A DNA stretch of 64,000 nucleotides from Halocaridina rubra (GCA_037179515.1 JAXCGZ010009488.1:97001-161000); one strand, 5' to 3'; shown: positions 21,276-34,269, numbered from the stretch's first letter. Numbers and translations: made by a program. The notes: generated from the sequence alone by a model not told the origin.

Positions 21276-24200
21276 GCTAATCTCCTCACTAAGATAGGAG
21301 TTACATAGACTTTGTAAATAAAAATCTGTTTTGGAGGAGTGATGACTTCTTAAAAAGTTGCTAGTTGTGTGCAATGGTAGTATGGAGATTGGGGAGATTG
21401 ATGATGTCTTGAAGGAAATCCATGTGATTCGCTGCGGCATTCAGGATGTTTGATGCTGTTTTGGTGCCATATGGGTGATTGCTGGGAGGGATTTAGGCAC
21501 CAGTTTCTTGTGTTACTGGGAGAAGGCATTCCATTCTAAGATTTAGTACAAGTGTCTTAGGGCTTATTCTTGGCAGAAAATGCATCTCCAAAATATTGTT
21601 GGGGATTTCTCGGTTGCACATGTAGCCAAGCCTTAATCTGTAGATGTTGACTGCAGTGCTTCTGTGAAGAGATATTGAATGATGGGTGACAGGAAGATTA
21701 CTGCTCATAACAGACAGTGGTGGCTGATCCCATAGATGAGCAGCTATTCCGTCTTCTTAGACGCCTTTCGATTCTCGTTACTTTTACTTAGATTTGCTGT
21801 GGATTTCTTGGTGGGAGGCACGTTTTTCTGTACCATCAGCTTTTTTGTTTCCTCTGATGCTGATGTAGCTGGGAATCCAAGCTATGTCACTGGAATTCCT
21901 CAGGTTAACAGCTGTGTTGCAGTGGTGACAAATTTTAGCTTTTAAACCTACATTGTATCTAATAAAGGTTTTTTGTAAGGCTTGTAGGGCTGACATTAAG
22001 TCCGAAAGGATGAGAACATGTTCCATTGGGTGGCAAGTGATATATTCCAAGGCCTTTAATATGGCTACCAGATCTGTTTGGAGTGAAAAGCAGGAGTCCG
22101 ATACCTTCAATATCTCTGATGACAAAAGAACTGTTGAAGACTCCTGTCTCCTTGTTTACTGAGTCATTATTGTAGATTACTAGTCGCTCCTGTTTGCTCA
22201 AGTACTTGATTTAGTCTGTGTTTCCGATGACATACTGGATAGGTAAGTTGTTCAGGATGCATGAAGGATCAGATTAATTGATATGTCATTCTAAGATGGA
22301 AGGCATCCATATTCAAAATGAAATTAGTCCAGCAACTTGGTTTTTGTCGTCCACTATGTTGAGAGCTTGCAGTTCCGTGCAGGTTTTGTCTGCCCAGATC
22401 TTCCTTTGTAGGTTAGGATGTTAGTCCAGTGCTATGTTGAAGCTCTTGCTGGCAATGCAGGGGCATATACCAAGTATAATTTTTGTAATGCTGGAAGCCC
22501 GTCATTGTAAGATATTAGTTGCACTGAAAAGGTTTAAAATTTTTGTATATCTAGGGTTTCCAGTATAGCCCTTATGGCATTATTTTGTGTCACCTCATTC
22601 GTAGCTTATTTCACCTCTGATAGATCGGAGACCAGACTCATAATTTACTAAGCTTCTAATGAACTGAATATAGAAAGTTTTTAGGAGACAAAAGCTTGCT
22701 CCTTAGTATATAAGGACTAACTGGTGGAGTCTGCATTGGTTGCATTGGCATAAAATCTCTGGAACAAAAGTCATAGCACTCTCTATAGAGATGCCCAGGT
22801 ATTTATACTAGTTAACCCATTCCAAAAGGTCTCTGTTGACAATAAAATTAGCATTTGGTCTTGGCAGTTGGATGGCTAGCGATTGGATTTGTGTGGAATA
22901 ATTTTGAGCTCCAATCTCACAATGGCTCTGTGAATCCTATTTAGGCCCCTTTAAATCAAGACCAGAGTCTCAACCTCTTGCCACAAAGGCAAGTCCATCT
23001 GTGTAATTGAAGAATTGTGATTTGGGTGGTAGACGGGTCTCTATGATATACATCAAGCGTTTAAAGAGAAAAGTGTTAGAATGCCACCTTGAGGTGTACC
23101 ATTTTCTTGGGGTTTATAGACTGAGTAGTGCACTAGTAGTTTGACTCCGGTGCATTGCTCCTAGAGGCTGAGCTTGACCCTAAAGAGGAGATTGCCCTTG
23201 ACTTGCTTGTCAACAAGAGCCATGAGGATTTCAGGAGCTTTGACTAGCTCAAAAGCCTTTTACAGGTCAATGAAGACAATTGCTGCTTGAGTTGGTCTAA
23301 GTACGATGGAAGCAATATTACTCATTCTGCTGTGCCAACTCCAGGATGATATGCATACATGTTCTGGTGAAAATGAGGACTATTCCATCAGTCTGCCAAG
23401 AATCATTTTCTCTGCTGTTTTGCTTAGGAGACTGAGTAGTCTGGGTTTTTCCAAGTCCTTGAGTTTTGGAATGGGCTGAATGTTCGCTCTGTTCCATGCA
23501 TCTATTCTAACCGTTTGGGTCCATGAAGAGTTTATGAGGGAAAACAGAGCCAGTTCTCCTTGAGCTCCAAGATTACAGATCATAGTGTAGGTGATTCTGT
23601 CAGTTCCTGGAGCTCTTGGTATTCTAAGTTCATTAAGAGCTCATGCAGAATTCTTCTCTTTCGGTCCCTCTTGTATTAAGGCTTTGAAGAGTTCATCTTC
23701 CTGTTGTAGGGAGTTGCACGGAGTCAGCTCTTTTGGCAAAATTGATAGAGCTTCTCTTCCTCAAAGCAGGAGATGGTCTTGGGCATTCCATTTTTAGCAA
23801 AGTAGTAGGTCTGTGTCCATATTTGGTTTGCAGGTGCGTGCACATTAAGAATGAAGCACCATTCTACTCATTTCTTCCTTTCTTTGATCTCAGAATGAAA
23901 TTGTTTATTGACAGCTTGCAGGATTTGATTAGATCTGTTAGTAGGGCACTTCCTGTGTATTTTCCTGGTGGTATTGAGTCTGTCATTAAGTATTTTGACT
24001 ATCGCTGTAGTACTAGCTGTTCCGGTTATACTGACCTTTCTTGAAGTAGGATGGAGGAATTAGCTGCATCCTGAATGGCATTGAACAGATCTGCCTAAGC
24101 ATGATTGATATCTGCAGGTGGGCTGTGTCTGTATACCCTTCAGTAATATTCTTTTAAAAAGCAATCCAGTTGGCTTCTTGAAATTCCATTGTGGGAGGAG

Positions 24201-24800
24201 GAGTTGGTATGCTTAAGGTGAATACCATGGTGATTGCTGTTAATGGTTGAGTGTACCCTCCAAATAGCATCCTGCTTCAGTGAGTTGGAGATAAATGTGA
24301 AGCCCAGTATGCCTCCTCTGAGTTGGCTTGCTGTCGTTTGAAGTGAGATGTTCTCACATTCTTCCAGTATATGCATGATATGCTGGCCTGTTCTGCACAT
24401 GTTCTTGGATAGGTACCTGGGGGTGATGGGAGTTGAAGTTGTCTCCCAGTACTATATCATTCTGAAACAAAAGCTGTTGTCATATCAAGTTCTCCTTCAA
24501 GTCGTCTATAAATGTTGTAGACTTATATCATGAACTTGATTTTCATGCTTTCAGCTTGGATTTTAATATCCACAGTTGTTTGGTTAAGTGACTTCTGCAA
24601 GGATGTTATTCTTTACGAATATAGTGCTACCTCTGTTTACACCTGGTGTCAAATGGTGAGAGAAACCTTGGTGGCCTGGTATTTTGGCAGGAGAGTCTTG
24701 AGTACATGTGATTCCATGGACCATGATCACACTTATCTGTTCCACTTTAGCAGTACAGTTTAGATTTTGGATTTTTGTTTGTTAATCCTTGCACATTCCA
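21246..24800 (-). mobile_element. Degenerate LINE with RNase H domain
   Basis: On the - strand, broken frames follow the order of an I/R1/Outcast-group ORF2. 24533-24140 is an endonuclease-side remnant. 23583-23380 is RT (TVRIDAWNRANIQPIPK...RLLSLLSKTAEKMILGRL). 22201-21784 is a ribonuclease H fold: SDSCFSLQTDLVAILKALEY, HVLILSDLMSALQAL and IAWIPSYISIRGNKKADGTE, with the acidic positions and the WIPSH-like motif (His replaced by Tyr). 21708-21493 is the C-terminal tail. Many stops make it an old, dead copy. Borders are approximate. Confidence 0.78.
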
Positions 24801-24924
24801 GGCTAAATTCCAAAGATCAGGCATACAAATATTTAACCAGCTACGTAGTCGTAACTGGAAGCAGAGATGGAGGAATAATGGAAATGTGGATTACGGAATG
24901 AGTGGCCATAACATCACTAACAAT

Positions 24925-25110
24925 GGGTATAACCTAGGAATCCAGCTAGCCCCTAACTTGCCTTGGAGGAGTCGTATAATCAAAATTTCTAAATCTGCAT
25001 CCAAAATATTTGGGGGTTCTATTTCGTTTTTGTCATTGCTTTTCCGATTTCCAGTTACTTAAAATCTATAAAGGACATATCCGTCCCTGCTTAGAATACT
25101 GCTTAGAGGT
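24925..25110 (+). mobile_element. Family-J LINE, left half of a copy split by CR1 copy A
   Basis: Matches 965-1145: 'aggaatccagctagcccctaa', 'cataatc..aatttctaaatctg', 'tccgtccctgcttagaatactgct'. The match stops next to the CR1 5' end, and the same LINE resumes at 29751. Confidence 0.82.
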
Positions 25111-25770
25111 GAAGCCATCACATCACATTACCCAATTTTTTGTGTAAACTGGGGAAAGCTCTTAAGCCGTTTACCTGATCCTGTGGTTCCATATATTGTT
25201 AAAATCAGTATCCTTCCCATTTATATTAACTTGTTAGTTAGTTTGATACATGAAATAATTGAATAAGTAAAAAAAAAAAAAATATCCACCTTTCAACAGT
25301 ACTGAGTTAAGTTGCCAAGTAGTACAGCTGTCTTATTTTCTTAATTTTTTTTTTTTGCTTTTCTTTTAGCTTTCTCTTTTACTATATTGTTTTTATTTTG
25401 TATATATATTGAGTTAAATGTAAAGTCTAATCCTGTGATAACATATCTTGGTTAGCAAGTGAGTTTTTCAGTTAGGAAGAATATATAGCAGAAACAGGTG
25501 GGTGCCACCTCAGACACAGGTTCGAATTTTTCCTTCAGGTTTGACTTTTGTTTTGTTGCATTTTTTTTTCTTTTTCTTTTTATCCTTAAATTACCATGGT
25601 CAAGTTTTTAAGTTAAGATGTGTGTTACCAGAAAAGAGATAAACTGAGTCACTAAATAGCACTTATATGGAGATATAAAAATTCGGTGTGAAGCTTAATT
25701 AAAAGTTTTTCTCTTTTTTTTTCCTCTTTCTCGTCTTCTTTCTATATTCTGTGAGAGGGAGAACATAAAA

Positions 25771-26849
25771 TTGACGCCATCTCTGTCCCAAACCTCTCCC
25801 ATCCATGGGTCGGTAGGAGGGGTAGCCATTAGGAGACTTAAACAGAAAATCAAGAATTTAGAGGAAATGGTTATAAGCCTTGATGATAAAATTCGGAATA
25901 TGGATGGAGAAATGAAAGAGAATGGAACACTCAGAGAGCAAATAAGATCTTTGGAGGAAGCAAATAAAGCCCAAGGGCAGGAGAGAAAGGAACTAGAAAA
26001 AAGAATAAAGAAGCTGGAAGGGGAAAAGAGTCAACTAGAATCTAGAATTTCTAAACAAGAAGATAAAAACAACAGCTGAATGACAACCTAAAGGAATTAG
26101 ATGTTAGTTCACTGCTCTCTTCTGAGAGAGACGAGATTGCTGCTTGAAATGTCCAGATTAAGGAAAACATTGAACAGTTCAGAAAAGAGTTCCAGGAGCT
26201 GAATATGGAAAATGATGCCATGAAAACTTCCTTTGCTGATGCACTAAAGGGGAATGTGGCAGTAAAAGAGGCTGTAAAGGTGGTGGCACTGGAAAACATA
26301 CAAACAGTTGACTATAAAGAGACAGTAATAGAAAAAATGAAAGACGTTGTGATGGAAAGGGCAAACCCACTCATCAGACAGTCACTTGATAAGGAGAAGA
26401 CAGTGGTAATCTCAGGCATAAGCGAGTCCCAGGAGCCAACATGGCAGGGGAGACTTGAAGAAAATAAAGCTAGGGTTGTAGACCTGATAAGAAAGCTTGG
26501 AGTAGTATGTGGTCCTGAGGATATTGTAAACATACACCAACTAGGTAAATATTCGAGGGAAGGAAAGCCGAGACCAACAAAAGTAACCTTTGAGAGAGGG
26601 GAAACATGTAGGGAAATATTGTTGAGAAAAAAAAGTCTATAAGACCTTCAAGAATTCAAAGAAGTGTTCATTAGACGATACAGAACACAAGAAGAGATGG
26701 GAAAGATCAAAAACTTGTTGCAAGAGGCAAGAAGGTTAAATGATGAAAGAAATGAAGAAGAGAAGAAAAATTTTCATTACAGAGTTCTTCCAGACAAAGG
26801 GGAGATAAAGAAGATAATGACAGAAGATCAGGGGATGGGGCCTCATTAA
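25771..26849 (+). pseudogene. CR1-like ORF1, copy A, inactivated
   Basis: Same protein as the intact ORF1 at 45581-46660: a coiled-coil N-terminal half and an RRM-like C-terminal half. Lesions seen here: the start codon is TTG instead of ATG, there is a frame change near 26070, TGA replaces a Trp codon near 26145, and TAA replaces Lys at 26640-26642. The frame is otherwise preserved to the TAA at 26847. Confidence 0.88.
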
Positions 26850-26851
26850 GA

Positions 26852-29679
26852 TTGTTATACACAAATGCTGATGGATTAGCTGGTAAGGCAGTAGAATTAA
26901 AAGATAGGATTCACAACAGTAAGGCAGATATAGTAGCAATTACAGAGACTAAGTTGAGTGAGGACATAAACAGTGTCACAGTTTTTCCTAAGGGCTTCAG
27001 AATACTAAGGGTTGAAAGATCTGAGAGGACTGGTGGAGGGATAGCACTGCTCATAAGTGAAAGGATTCAAGTCGAAGAAATAAACTTGGCTATAGAAAGT
27101 GAGTTCAAGGAATTTCTTGTTGCTCGCATAAATACTGGGTCAGAGAGCATTATAATAAGTGTTGTATACAACCCACCAAGGAACCAAAATAGGCTTGAAG
27201 TTTATGAGGAAAGTCATATAGGTACTATTGAAGTCATAAACTCAGTTGTTAACATGGTACGGGAAAAAAAATGTAGGATTTTGATTATGGGAGACTTTAA
27301 TCATAAAGAGATAGATTGGATAAATCTTGACCCACACAGTGGTGAGGACTCATTCGGGGCAAGATTCCTAGATTGCGTACAAGGGAATTTCCTACACCAA
27401 CATGTAATGGAACCAACAAGGGCCAGGGGTGGGGATGAGCCATCACTACTTGATCTAGTGTTCACAGATAATGTGTTGGATATTGAAAAAATTGAGTATG
27501 AACCACCAATTGGAAAGAGTGACCACTGTGTGTTGTTGATGGAGTATATCATTGAAGATATTCTTCCTGAGAGTAGAGGCACTGAGGACATGAGGAGGAA
27601 CTAGTCGAAAGGAGATTACATCAAAATGAATGAACTTTTTGCAGTTATTGACTGGAGAACCTTATTTTACAACAAATCTGTACAAGAAATGTATGACATC
27701 TTTTGTGAGAAATATGGGATGATAGTAGATTGCTGCATACCTGTCACCAAAGTAGGTGTAATTCATGCCAGAGAGAAATGGTTCGATAATGGGTGTAAAA
27801 GAGCTAAGGAGTGGAGAGACAAATGCTGGAAAAGGTATAGGAGGAGAAAAAACATAAATGCCTGGCAAACCTACAAAAGAGCAAGAAATGACTACCTAAG
27901 TAAAAGGAGAGAGGCAGAGAGAGACTATGAGAGGGACATCACCAGGAAGGCTAAAGAAAATCCCAAGCTTTTCCACAGCTTTATCAGAGGAAAACTGAAG
28001 GTAAAAGAACAGGTTTTAAGGCTAAAGAGAGCGGATGGAAGCATCACTGAGACGGATGAAGAGATCTGCAAAGAATTGAACAAGGAGTTTCAGTCAGTAT
28101 TTACAGTAGAAAATACCCCACCCCCTCAGATTGCAGTGATAGAAGCTCAAGGGCCGGTATTAGAGTACATCAACCTTACAGCCACAGAGGTATGCAAAGC
28201 GCTGATGGATTTAGATGTTCATAAAGCAACAGGTCCTGATGACATATCCCCTCGTGTGCTTAAAAAATGCGCAAACACAATATCAGTGGCACTAAGTATC
28301 ATATTTAAGGAGTCACTGGAGTCAGGGGAGATTCCAAGATGCTGGAAACAAGCAAATGTGATACCTATCTTCAAAAAGGGAAGGAGGGATACGGCTCTGA
28401 ACCATAGACCAGTTTCCTTGACCAGCATAGTTTGCAAAGTTATGGAGAAACTACTAAGGAAACATATCTCTCTTCACTTGGAATCCTTCAACTTTTTGTC
28501 AGTGAGGCAACATGGCTTCAGAGAAGGTAGATCAACAGTAACAAACTTATTAGAATTTTATGATGAGGTAAGCCAAATCTTACAGGAAAGAGAGGGCTGG
28601 GCAGATTGCATATTCCTAGACTTCCAGAAAGCGTTTGACACTGTTCCACATGGGAGACTTATTAGGAAGCTGCAATCAATGGCTAGAATAGGTGGAAATG
28701 TTTTGGAATGGATAAAAACTTACTTAGAAGGAAGGGAACAGAGGGTTAGAGTAAGACACTCAGTGTCTGAATGGAGAAGAGTTAGTAGTGGAGTTCCACA
28801 GGGTTCAGTTTTAGGGCCACTTTTGTACCTTGTATATGTAAATGACCTACCAGAGTCTGTAAATTCATTCATGAATATGTTTGCAGATGATGCAAAGATT
28901 GTGAAGAAAGTAAAAAACGAGAACAATGGTAGAGAACTTCAGGAGGATCTAAATAATCTGCATGAGTGGTCAGAAAAGTGGCTAATGAAATTCAATACTT
29001 CAAAATGTAAGGTAATGAGAATGGGTACAAGTGCAAGAAGGCCCAAGCTTGACTACTCGGTGGCTGGAGTACAACTTCAAGAGACAGAAAATGAGAGAGA
29101 TCTAGGAGTAAACATACTGGCAGATTTGTCTCCAGAAATACATATAAATGGCATAGTAAGGGCAGCATATGCATTCTTATCAATGTAAGGGTAGCCTTCA
29201 GGCACATGGACAAGGAAATGTTCAGAAATATTTATGTAACCTATGTGAGGCCAAAACTCGAATATGCAGCCCCCGTTTGGAATCCACACTTGAAAAAGCA
29301 CATAGCTAAGCTTGAAAAAGTTCAAAGACATGCCACGAAACTGGTGCCAGAAATACGCAATCTCAGTTATGATGAGAGGCTGAGGGAATTAGACTTACCA
29401 TAACTCGAAGCTAGAAGAGTGAGGGGGGATATGGTGACAGTCTTTAAATTCCTTCATGGTTATGATAGAGTGGATAGGGATCGATATTTTGATATGGCTG
29501 GCTCTAGAACTAGAGGTCATAGTTTGAAGCTTCGTAAGAAAACTTCTTTGCAGGATGTAAGGAAATACTTTTTCAGTGTAAGAGTAGTTGATAATTGGAA
29601 TTGGCTAAGCGAGGAGGTAGTTAATGCTATCTCAATGCATAGTTTTAAGGACAGGTATGATAAGTATCACTTAGTATAA
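26852..29679 (+). pseudogene. CR1-like ORF2 (endonuclease/reverse transcriptase), copy A, inactivated
   Basis: Same order of domains as the intact copy D. Breaks: an in-frame TAG at 27602-27604, a one-base loss near 29187 and a TAA at 29401-29403. The endonuclease (MGDFNHKEIDW, SDHCVL) and RT (QKAFDTVPH, SSGVPQGSVLGP, FADDAKI) motifs themselves are intact. No ATG precedes the endonuclease motif LLYTNADGLAG in this frame. Confidence 0.9.
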
Positions 29680-29750
29680 AATGGAACCGATCAGGAAACG
29701 GGAAGATACGAGCTTTGGGCTCTTTCCCGTAAGCACAATTAGGTAATCAC

Positions 29751-30296
29751 ATCTGGGGTGCTTCTTCTTATACTTATCTCTTTAATAGGGTTGAAACTTA
29801 GACAATCAGATTTATCAGTGACACTTCTCTTACTTTTAATATGCATTCTCTCTTTTAGCAGTAAGGTAGTACCCCTTTCTCTTTTCTATCACTGCTACTT
29901 CCATCATTGCTCTGATGAGTTGGCAAGTTGCATCCCTCCCTCACTGCTGAGGTCGTGTAACACTCGCCAAGCAGCCTCATCTCACTGGGACTGTGTAGAG
30001 ATTTGTAACTAGCAGATAGGTCGGTCCAGACTCTGGACCACTCTGTCTTTCTGTCTTTCCTAATTCTTATAACCTGTCTTCCTTCAAAAAGAGGATCTAT
30101 ATCATCTCAGGGCCTAATCCTGTCTTATCTCTAGGCCCTCAGTACTTTGACTAATCTCTCGGCCTGTCCTTTTCCTATTGAATATCATTCCCTTATTATT
30201 GCATTGTCCTTAACCTTCTACTTTTTCTTCATCTTCATGTTTTCTTCGTGCCTGGGTCTGATGAGGGCAATTTTCTTGCCTGTCCCGGCATCACAT
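29751..30296 (+). mobile_element. Family-J LINE, right half of the split copy
   Basis: Resumes at 'catctggggtgcttcttctt' (compare 1144-1165) and continues through the C-terminal RT region (CSDELASCIPPSLLRSCNTR) to the 3' UTR 'gggtctgatgagggcaattt...cctgtcccggcatcacat' at about 30296. Confidence 0.82.
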
Positions 30297-30304
30297 TTAT
30301 ATAC

Positions 30305-30655
30305 TGTACATACATCTACACATGGCCTCATTCCCCATTGTAAGGGGGATGGCCGAGCCAAGAAACACGCATTCACCATGATCCACATGTACCTCAATCA
30401 CTCTTCTTAGCTCCTTGGGGATAAAGGGTTGCCACGTTCCCCCCCTTCCACCCTGCTTGGGTCATCCACAAGGTAGGTGGGCAAGGATATTCTACAATGA
30501 GGCCCAACAGTTGCAGCTGGTTTACCCCCACCGCTTCATCACATGGCAACTCCCCTCACACCCGTCCATCACAGTTCACTGAGCTAGCAGGTGCGTTAAA
30601 TCCCTTTGGCCTGTGTCATTTTCATATAAAAAAATAAATAAATAAGTAAAAATTG
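30305..30655 (+). repeat. Probable short retroelement with A-rich tail
   Basis: A GC-richer block of about 350 bp ends in 'aaaaaaataaataaataag'. It contains 'gatggccgagcc', which resembles a tRNA-Leu/Ser A box, but no convincing B box follows, so a tRNA-derived SINE is not established. No second copy was found in the window. Confidence 0.35.
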
Positions 30656-31469
30656 GCACTATACCCACTTCAGTGCAAATCATTTTCAGTGCAGGACCTC
30701 ACACAAAAGAACTCTTCATCTACCATACTATAAGGTTTGCAGGCAAAAAGAACTTCCTCTACAATACTCTAAGATTAGCTGGGATAAAAATATAAAACAC
30801 TTAAATATTACTATTTTTCACATTAAAAGAAAAAAATATCGTCTACTCATAATTGAGAAAATGTTTACATGCCTTTGCAATATATTATATATAGTATTAA
30901 CATTGAAAGAAAAAAGTATCTTCCAATCATAATTAGGAGAAAATACGTATATACTTTAAGGGTTACACTGATAAAACTTTACAGATGGACATAACATTAA
31001 AAAAAAATCTGTTTTCATAATTGCGAGAAATTTCTCTTATATATTCTAATTGTCATATTTTGAAAAAATTTTACAAGACTACAAAGGAAGATTATGGCTA
31101 ACAACAAGTTTATAATAAAGGTTACTGCCTCCAAGTTATAATTTATCTGATCTATTTTGTTTAGCACTCGTTGATATAAATTCAACATTTTATAGGAAAA
31201 TCGAGGAGCTTTCCTGGTGCCATTCCTTCTATCTATTTGTCCTACATAGTTGTCCTCAAACCAATCAAGAAACTCTTGTAACTCTTGGCTTAGTTGCAAG
31301 ATTACTTTATTTTAAGTGCTGTAAGGAAGGAATGCTGAAGCATAAATTATTTTAAATTTTATTTTAAATTCTGCATTATTTCTGTATTGGCAAATAGCCC
31401 CAAAGTACTCAAATGTTTTTCATATTCTGTGTCAAATGAAAGAAACATCCTCTGATTTCAGTTGAAGTG

Positions 31470-32290
31470 ATATGCCTTTTTATGCTTTTAAATTGGTAAT
31501 TTCATAGTTACAATTAATTACTGGAGAACCAAAGTTGCGATCAGTTTCCAAAATAATTTTGAATAATTTGTCATACTTTCCACGAGTTTCTTCAGGAGTA
31601 ATATGTACAGCAGAGGATGCACTCCTCAGTATTTTACTCCTAATATTATATATACCAGAGAAAAGAGCGGTGATGTGATTTTAAAAGTACCATCTACAAA
31701 AAACTTTACACAATCTCTCAAAAACATTACATGACTTTTCTTCCAAATATCAGAATTCTACACACAGTAACATAGCAACCACTGTCTGCAAGCAAAAATT
31801 TTTCTGTTTGTTCTCCACTGCAAGTGCAAGTTTTATATTCTTGTGGAATATGAAGATTGGCTAAATTACTTGGGTTTTCTGGGTATGGATCTGCTTCTTC
31901 CCCTTTTTGACAAACCATCTTTTTTAAAGCTTCATTATTTTATATGACTCCTTGATAAGCTTGAGATAAATATCCTAAACATTCATTTACAACATGATAA
32001 GTTCCTTCTACCTTGTCCTACATGCAAAGAACACAATATTTCAATTGTAGGTGGAACAGCTGCAAGTGAATGATCATGTACGTACTTAACGATTTCTTCC
32101 TTTTACACATGAATTCTTGCTCTACAGGAATCCTTTCTCTCACATTTATAATATTTAATATCTTTATCAGCACTATATCTATCAAAAGTATAGATAAAAC
32201 CATCATAATAGAATTTTTTCCTCTTTCCAATAACATATTTGCTGCCATCGTTAAGGGCTGGAAAAGTTCACATTAACGAAATGCAAAAAC
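31470..32290 (-). pseudogene. MULE-type transposase relic
   Basis: The - strand frames, joined across several breaks, resemble arthropod Mutator-like transposases with a FLYWCH-type region. A 'RCER..SCRARIHV'-like cysteine/histidine segment near 32150 is followed by the frame 31918-31727 (NLANLHIPQEYKT, EQTEKFLLADSG, VCRILIFGRK), then FFVDGTFKITSPLFS and a following 'ITPEETRGKYDKLF'. The FVDGTFK block is the usual place of the first catalytic Asp. Multiple stops and frameshifts; no terminal repeats were identified. Confidence 0.7.
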
Positions 32291-32857
32291 ATATGGAGTA
32301 GTAACACCGAAAAACTGAATAAGAAGTTCAGAAATATTGCCTATTTCTATATACATTAATTGAGGAGGGACACCTTAGCTATAACTTGAGATTAGGAAAG
32401 TTTCTTCCAATCTTTATGATTGGGATATAACCAGTCTTTAGCAGATAGTGTTTAATCCGAGGAAATTACAGTTTAAGGTTGATCATTGTTTGCAAATATG
32501 CATAAATTCTTGAAAAATATTCACAACCTCCACCAAAGAAAAGGCAGAAATAATCTATCGATTTGGCTAATTGAACTTTAAAAAAAGGATATGTTTTATA
32601 GAAAAGCTCCTATCTTCTCTCTCCTAATCCATTAGTATTAGTTTCTTAATCGATGTTAATGATACTAGTACATTAGAGTTAATATCCAAGTTGATAAGGC
32701 TACAGAAAACTCAAAACATAATTTGCTCAGATATTTTGAGAAGCCTGTTACCGCAAATCCCTTACTTTTTAATCTGTGACTATTTTGGAACTAAAGGGTG
32801 AAATCTTTAATTGGGCTTTAACTAAGGAAAGTGCAACTACCACCATTAATGCCTTCA

Positions 32858-34269
32858 TTAAATCATTTTTTTGACAAGTTGTAGGACTGTGCTGAATAGG
32901 GTCTGCGCCAAAGATGCCGTGCCAAATGGGTTCTGCACTGAAACGATTCCACTGCAGAGGTCTGCACTAAACTGTCCTAAATCTGGAGTAATGTCATCGT
33001 TCCCAAGGAAATACGCCCATCCTCCATGAGCATCTCTTGTTTGCCTAAGCATTTTCTCAATGCTATCCAGGGCTGCTGCAGTAATATCTTTAATCTCACC
33101 TAGAGAGAAGTTTGGCTTCTCTTGTGGCTGAGAAGCCTTGATCCTTGGTTTAGGAAAACATACCCAGGATTGAGGGGGTAGTTGATCTTCAGAAACTATA
33201 GATCATTGTCTACATGTAGTGTCACAATAGGATGAGGTTTTTGGGATTGACAGAGAAAACATAAGCAGGAACAGGAGTGTGAGTAGTAGTATGAAAAGAA
33301 GTTGGAGGTGCGAGCAAGAGGAGTTTAGTGGTAAAGGGGGGAGGAAATCTTTTCTGTCATTAATTAAAGAAGGTCAAGCGTGGTGCCAAGCACTGGAAGA
33401 GGATACAAACGTAGGAATGAGGGCAGTGGGAGTGCAGGAGGGTTGAGAAAGTGAAACTCTACCAGCAAGTCTGTTCACCCTTAGGACACGGGGACTAAGG
33501 AATGATGATTACCACAGCAATTACGGCATCTGAAAGAAATTTGCGCTTTGTCTTTGAATTTTTTTAGGTAATGCTCTGTGATGTGCCCTCTGACAGTGAA
33601 GGTGCAGGTGAACTTAAAAGTGTCCAAACCTCTGGCATTTACAGGAGCTTAAAGGTTCAGTTGTAAGGCCTTAGTTTGGAGGTGCCCCAGATTCCAAAGG
33701 TAAGCTTAGTGGATGGAAGTCCAGAAGTGTGAATCTCCACATGCCTGGAGGGGACCAGCTTACCCTCTATCTTGGTAATGCACTGTCTAGCAGTGATATA
33801 CTTTTCAACAGGAGGTCAAGAGGGAGAGCAGTAGGGAAACTTATCACAATATGCCTTGTAATTATCCATGCAGGGTGAAGTTCCAAGATATGGGGATTGC
33901 CTAAACCCCCAGTTTTCTCAGCTGACTCTGGATTAGCTGGGTGACTGATAAACTCATAAGATTGGGTTTTATCTTGCATCCAATGTGAGATAGAACAGGC
34001 TGCAATTTTTGGAAGAGCTGATAGGCCTTGACTAGGCCAGTGTTCTGCACCTTAAGAGAGGGAGAAGCAGCAGATGCTGGTGGAGGATGATCAGGGGCTC
34101 TCTTCTGGATACTATGGGATTCAGTCATGGGCCTCATCTTTCCTACAACTATCCATCCTTCCTCAGAGGGAAGACAGTCCATCCTATGATTTTTTCCACT
34201 AGGAGAAGGTGGAGCGATATGGTGTATATATTTCAATATATTAAAGTACAGTATATCAATATATAACAA
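32858..34269 (-). pseudogene. Probable LINE ORF1 (gag-like) relic
   Basis: The - strand frames 34269-33901, 33979-33767 and 33052-32858 plus intervening broken sequence read as a proline-rich N-terminal part, then 'TFKFTCTFTVRGHITEHYLK' and a zinc-knuckle-like 'CRNCCGNHHSLV'. This order fits the ORF1 of I/Jockey-type LINEs. It is heavily decayed, and the assignment is tentative. Confidence 0.45.

Larger units (their letters stand above)
25141..29748 (+). mobile_element. CR1-like LINE copy A, full length, inactivated
   Basis: About 4.6 kb. The 5' UTR begins at 'tgtgtaaactggggaaagct', shared with copy B. ORF1 and ORF2 remnants follow, and the shared 3' end is 'cacaattaggtaatc'. Identity to B and D is very high by eye (mostly single-base differences), so the family was recently active. 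It sits inside a family-J LINE, whose halves lie at 24925-25110 and 29751-30296. Confidence 0.92.

Noticed and set aside
25430..25560. A tRNA gene in the CR1 5' UTR (GGTTCGAAT)
   Set aside because: T-stem and acceptor stem do not pair and no anticodon arm can be drawn; kept only as a B-box-like motif.
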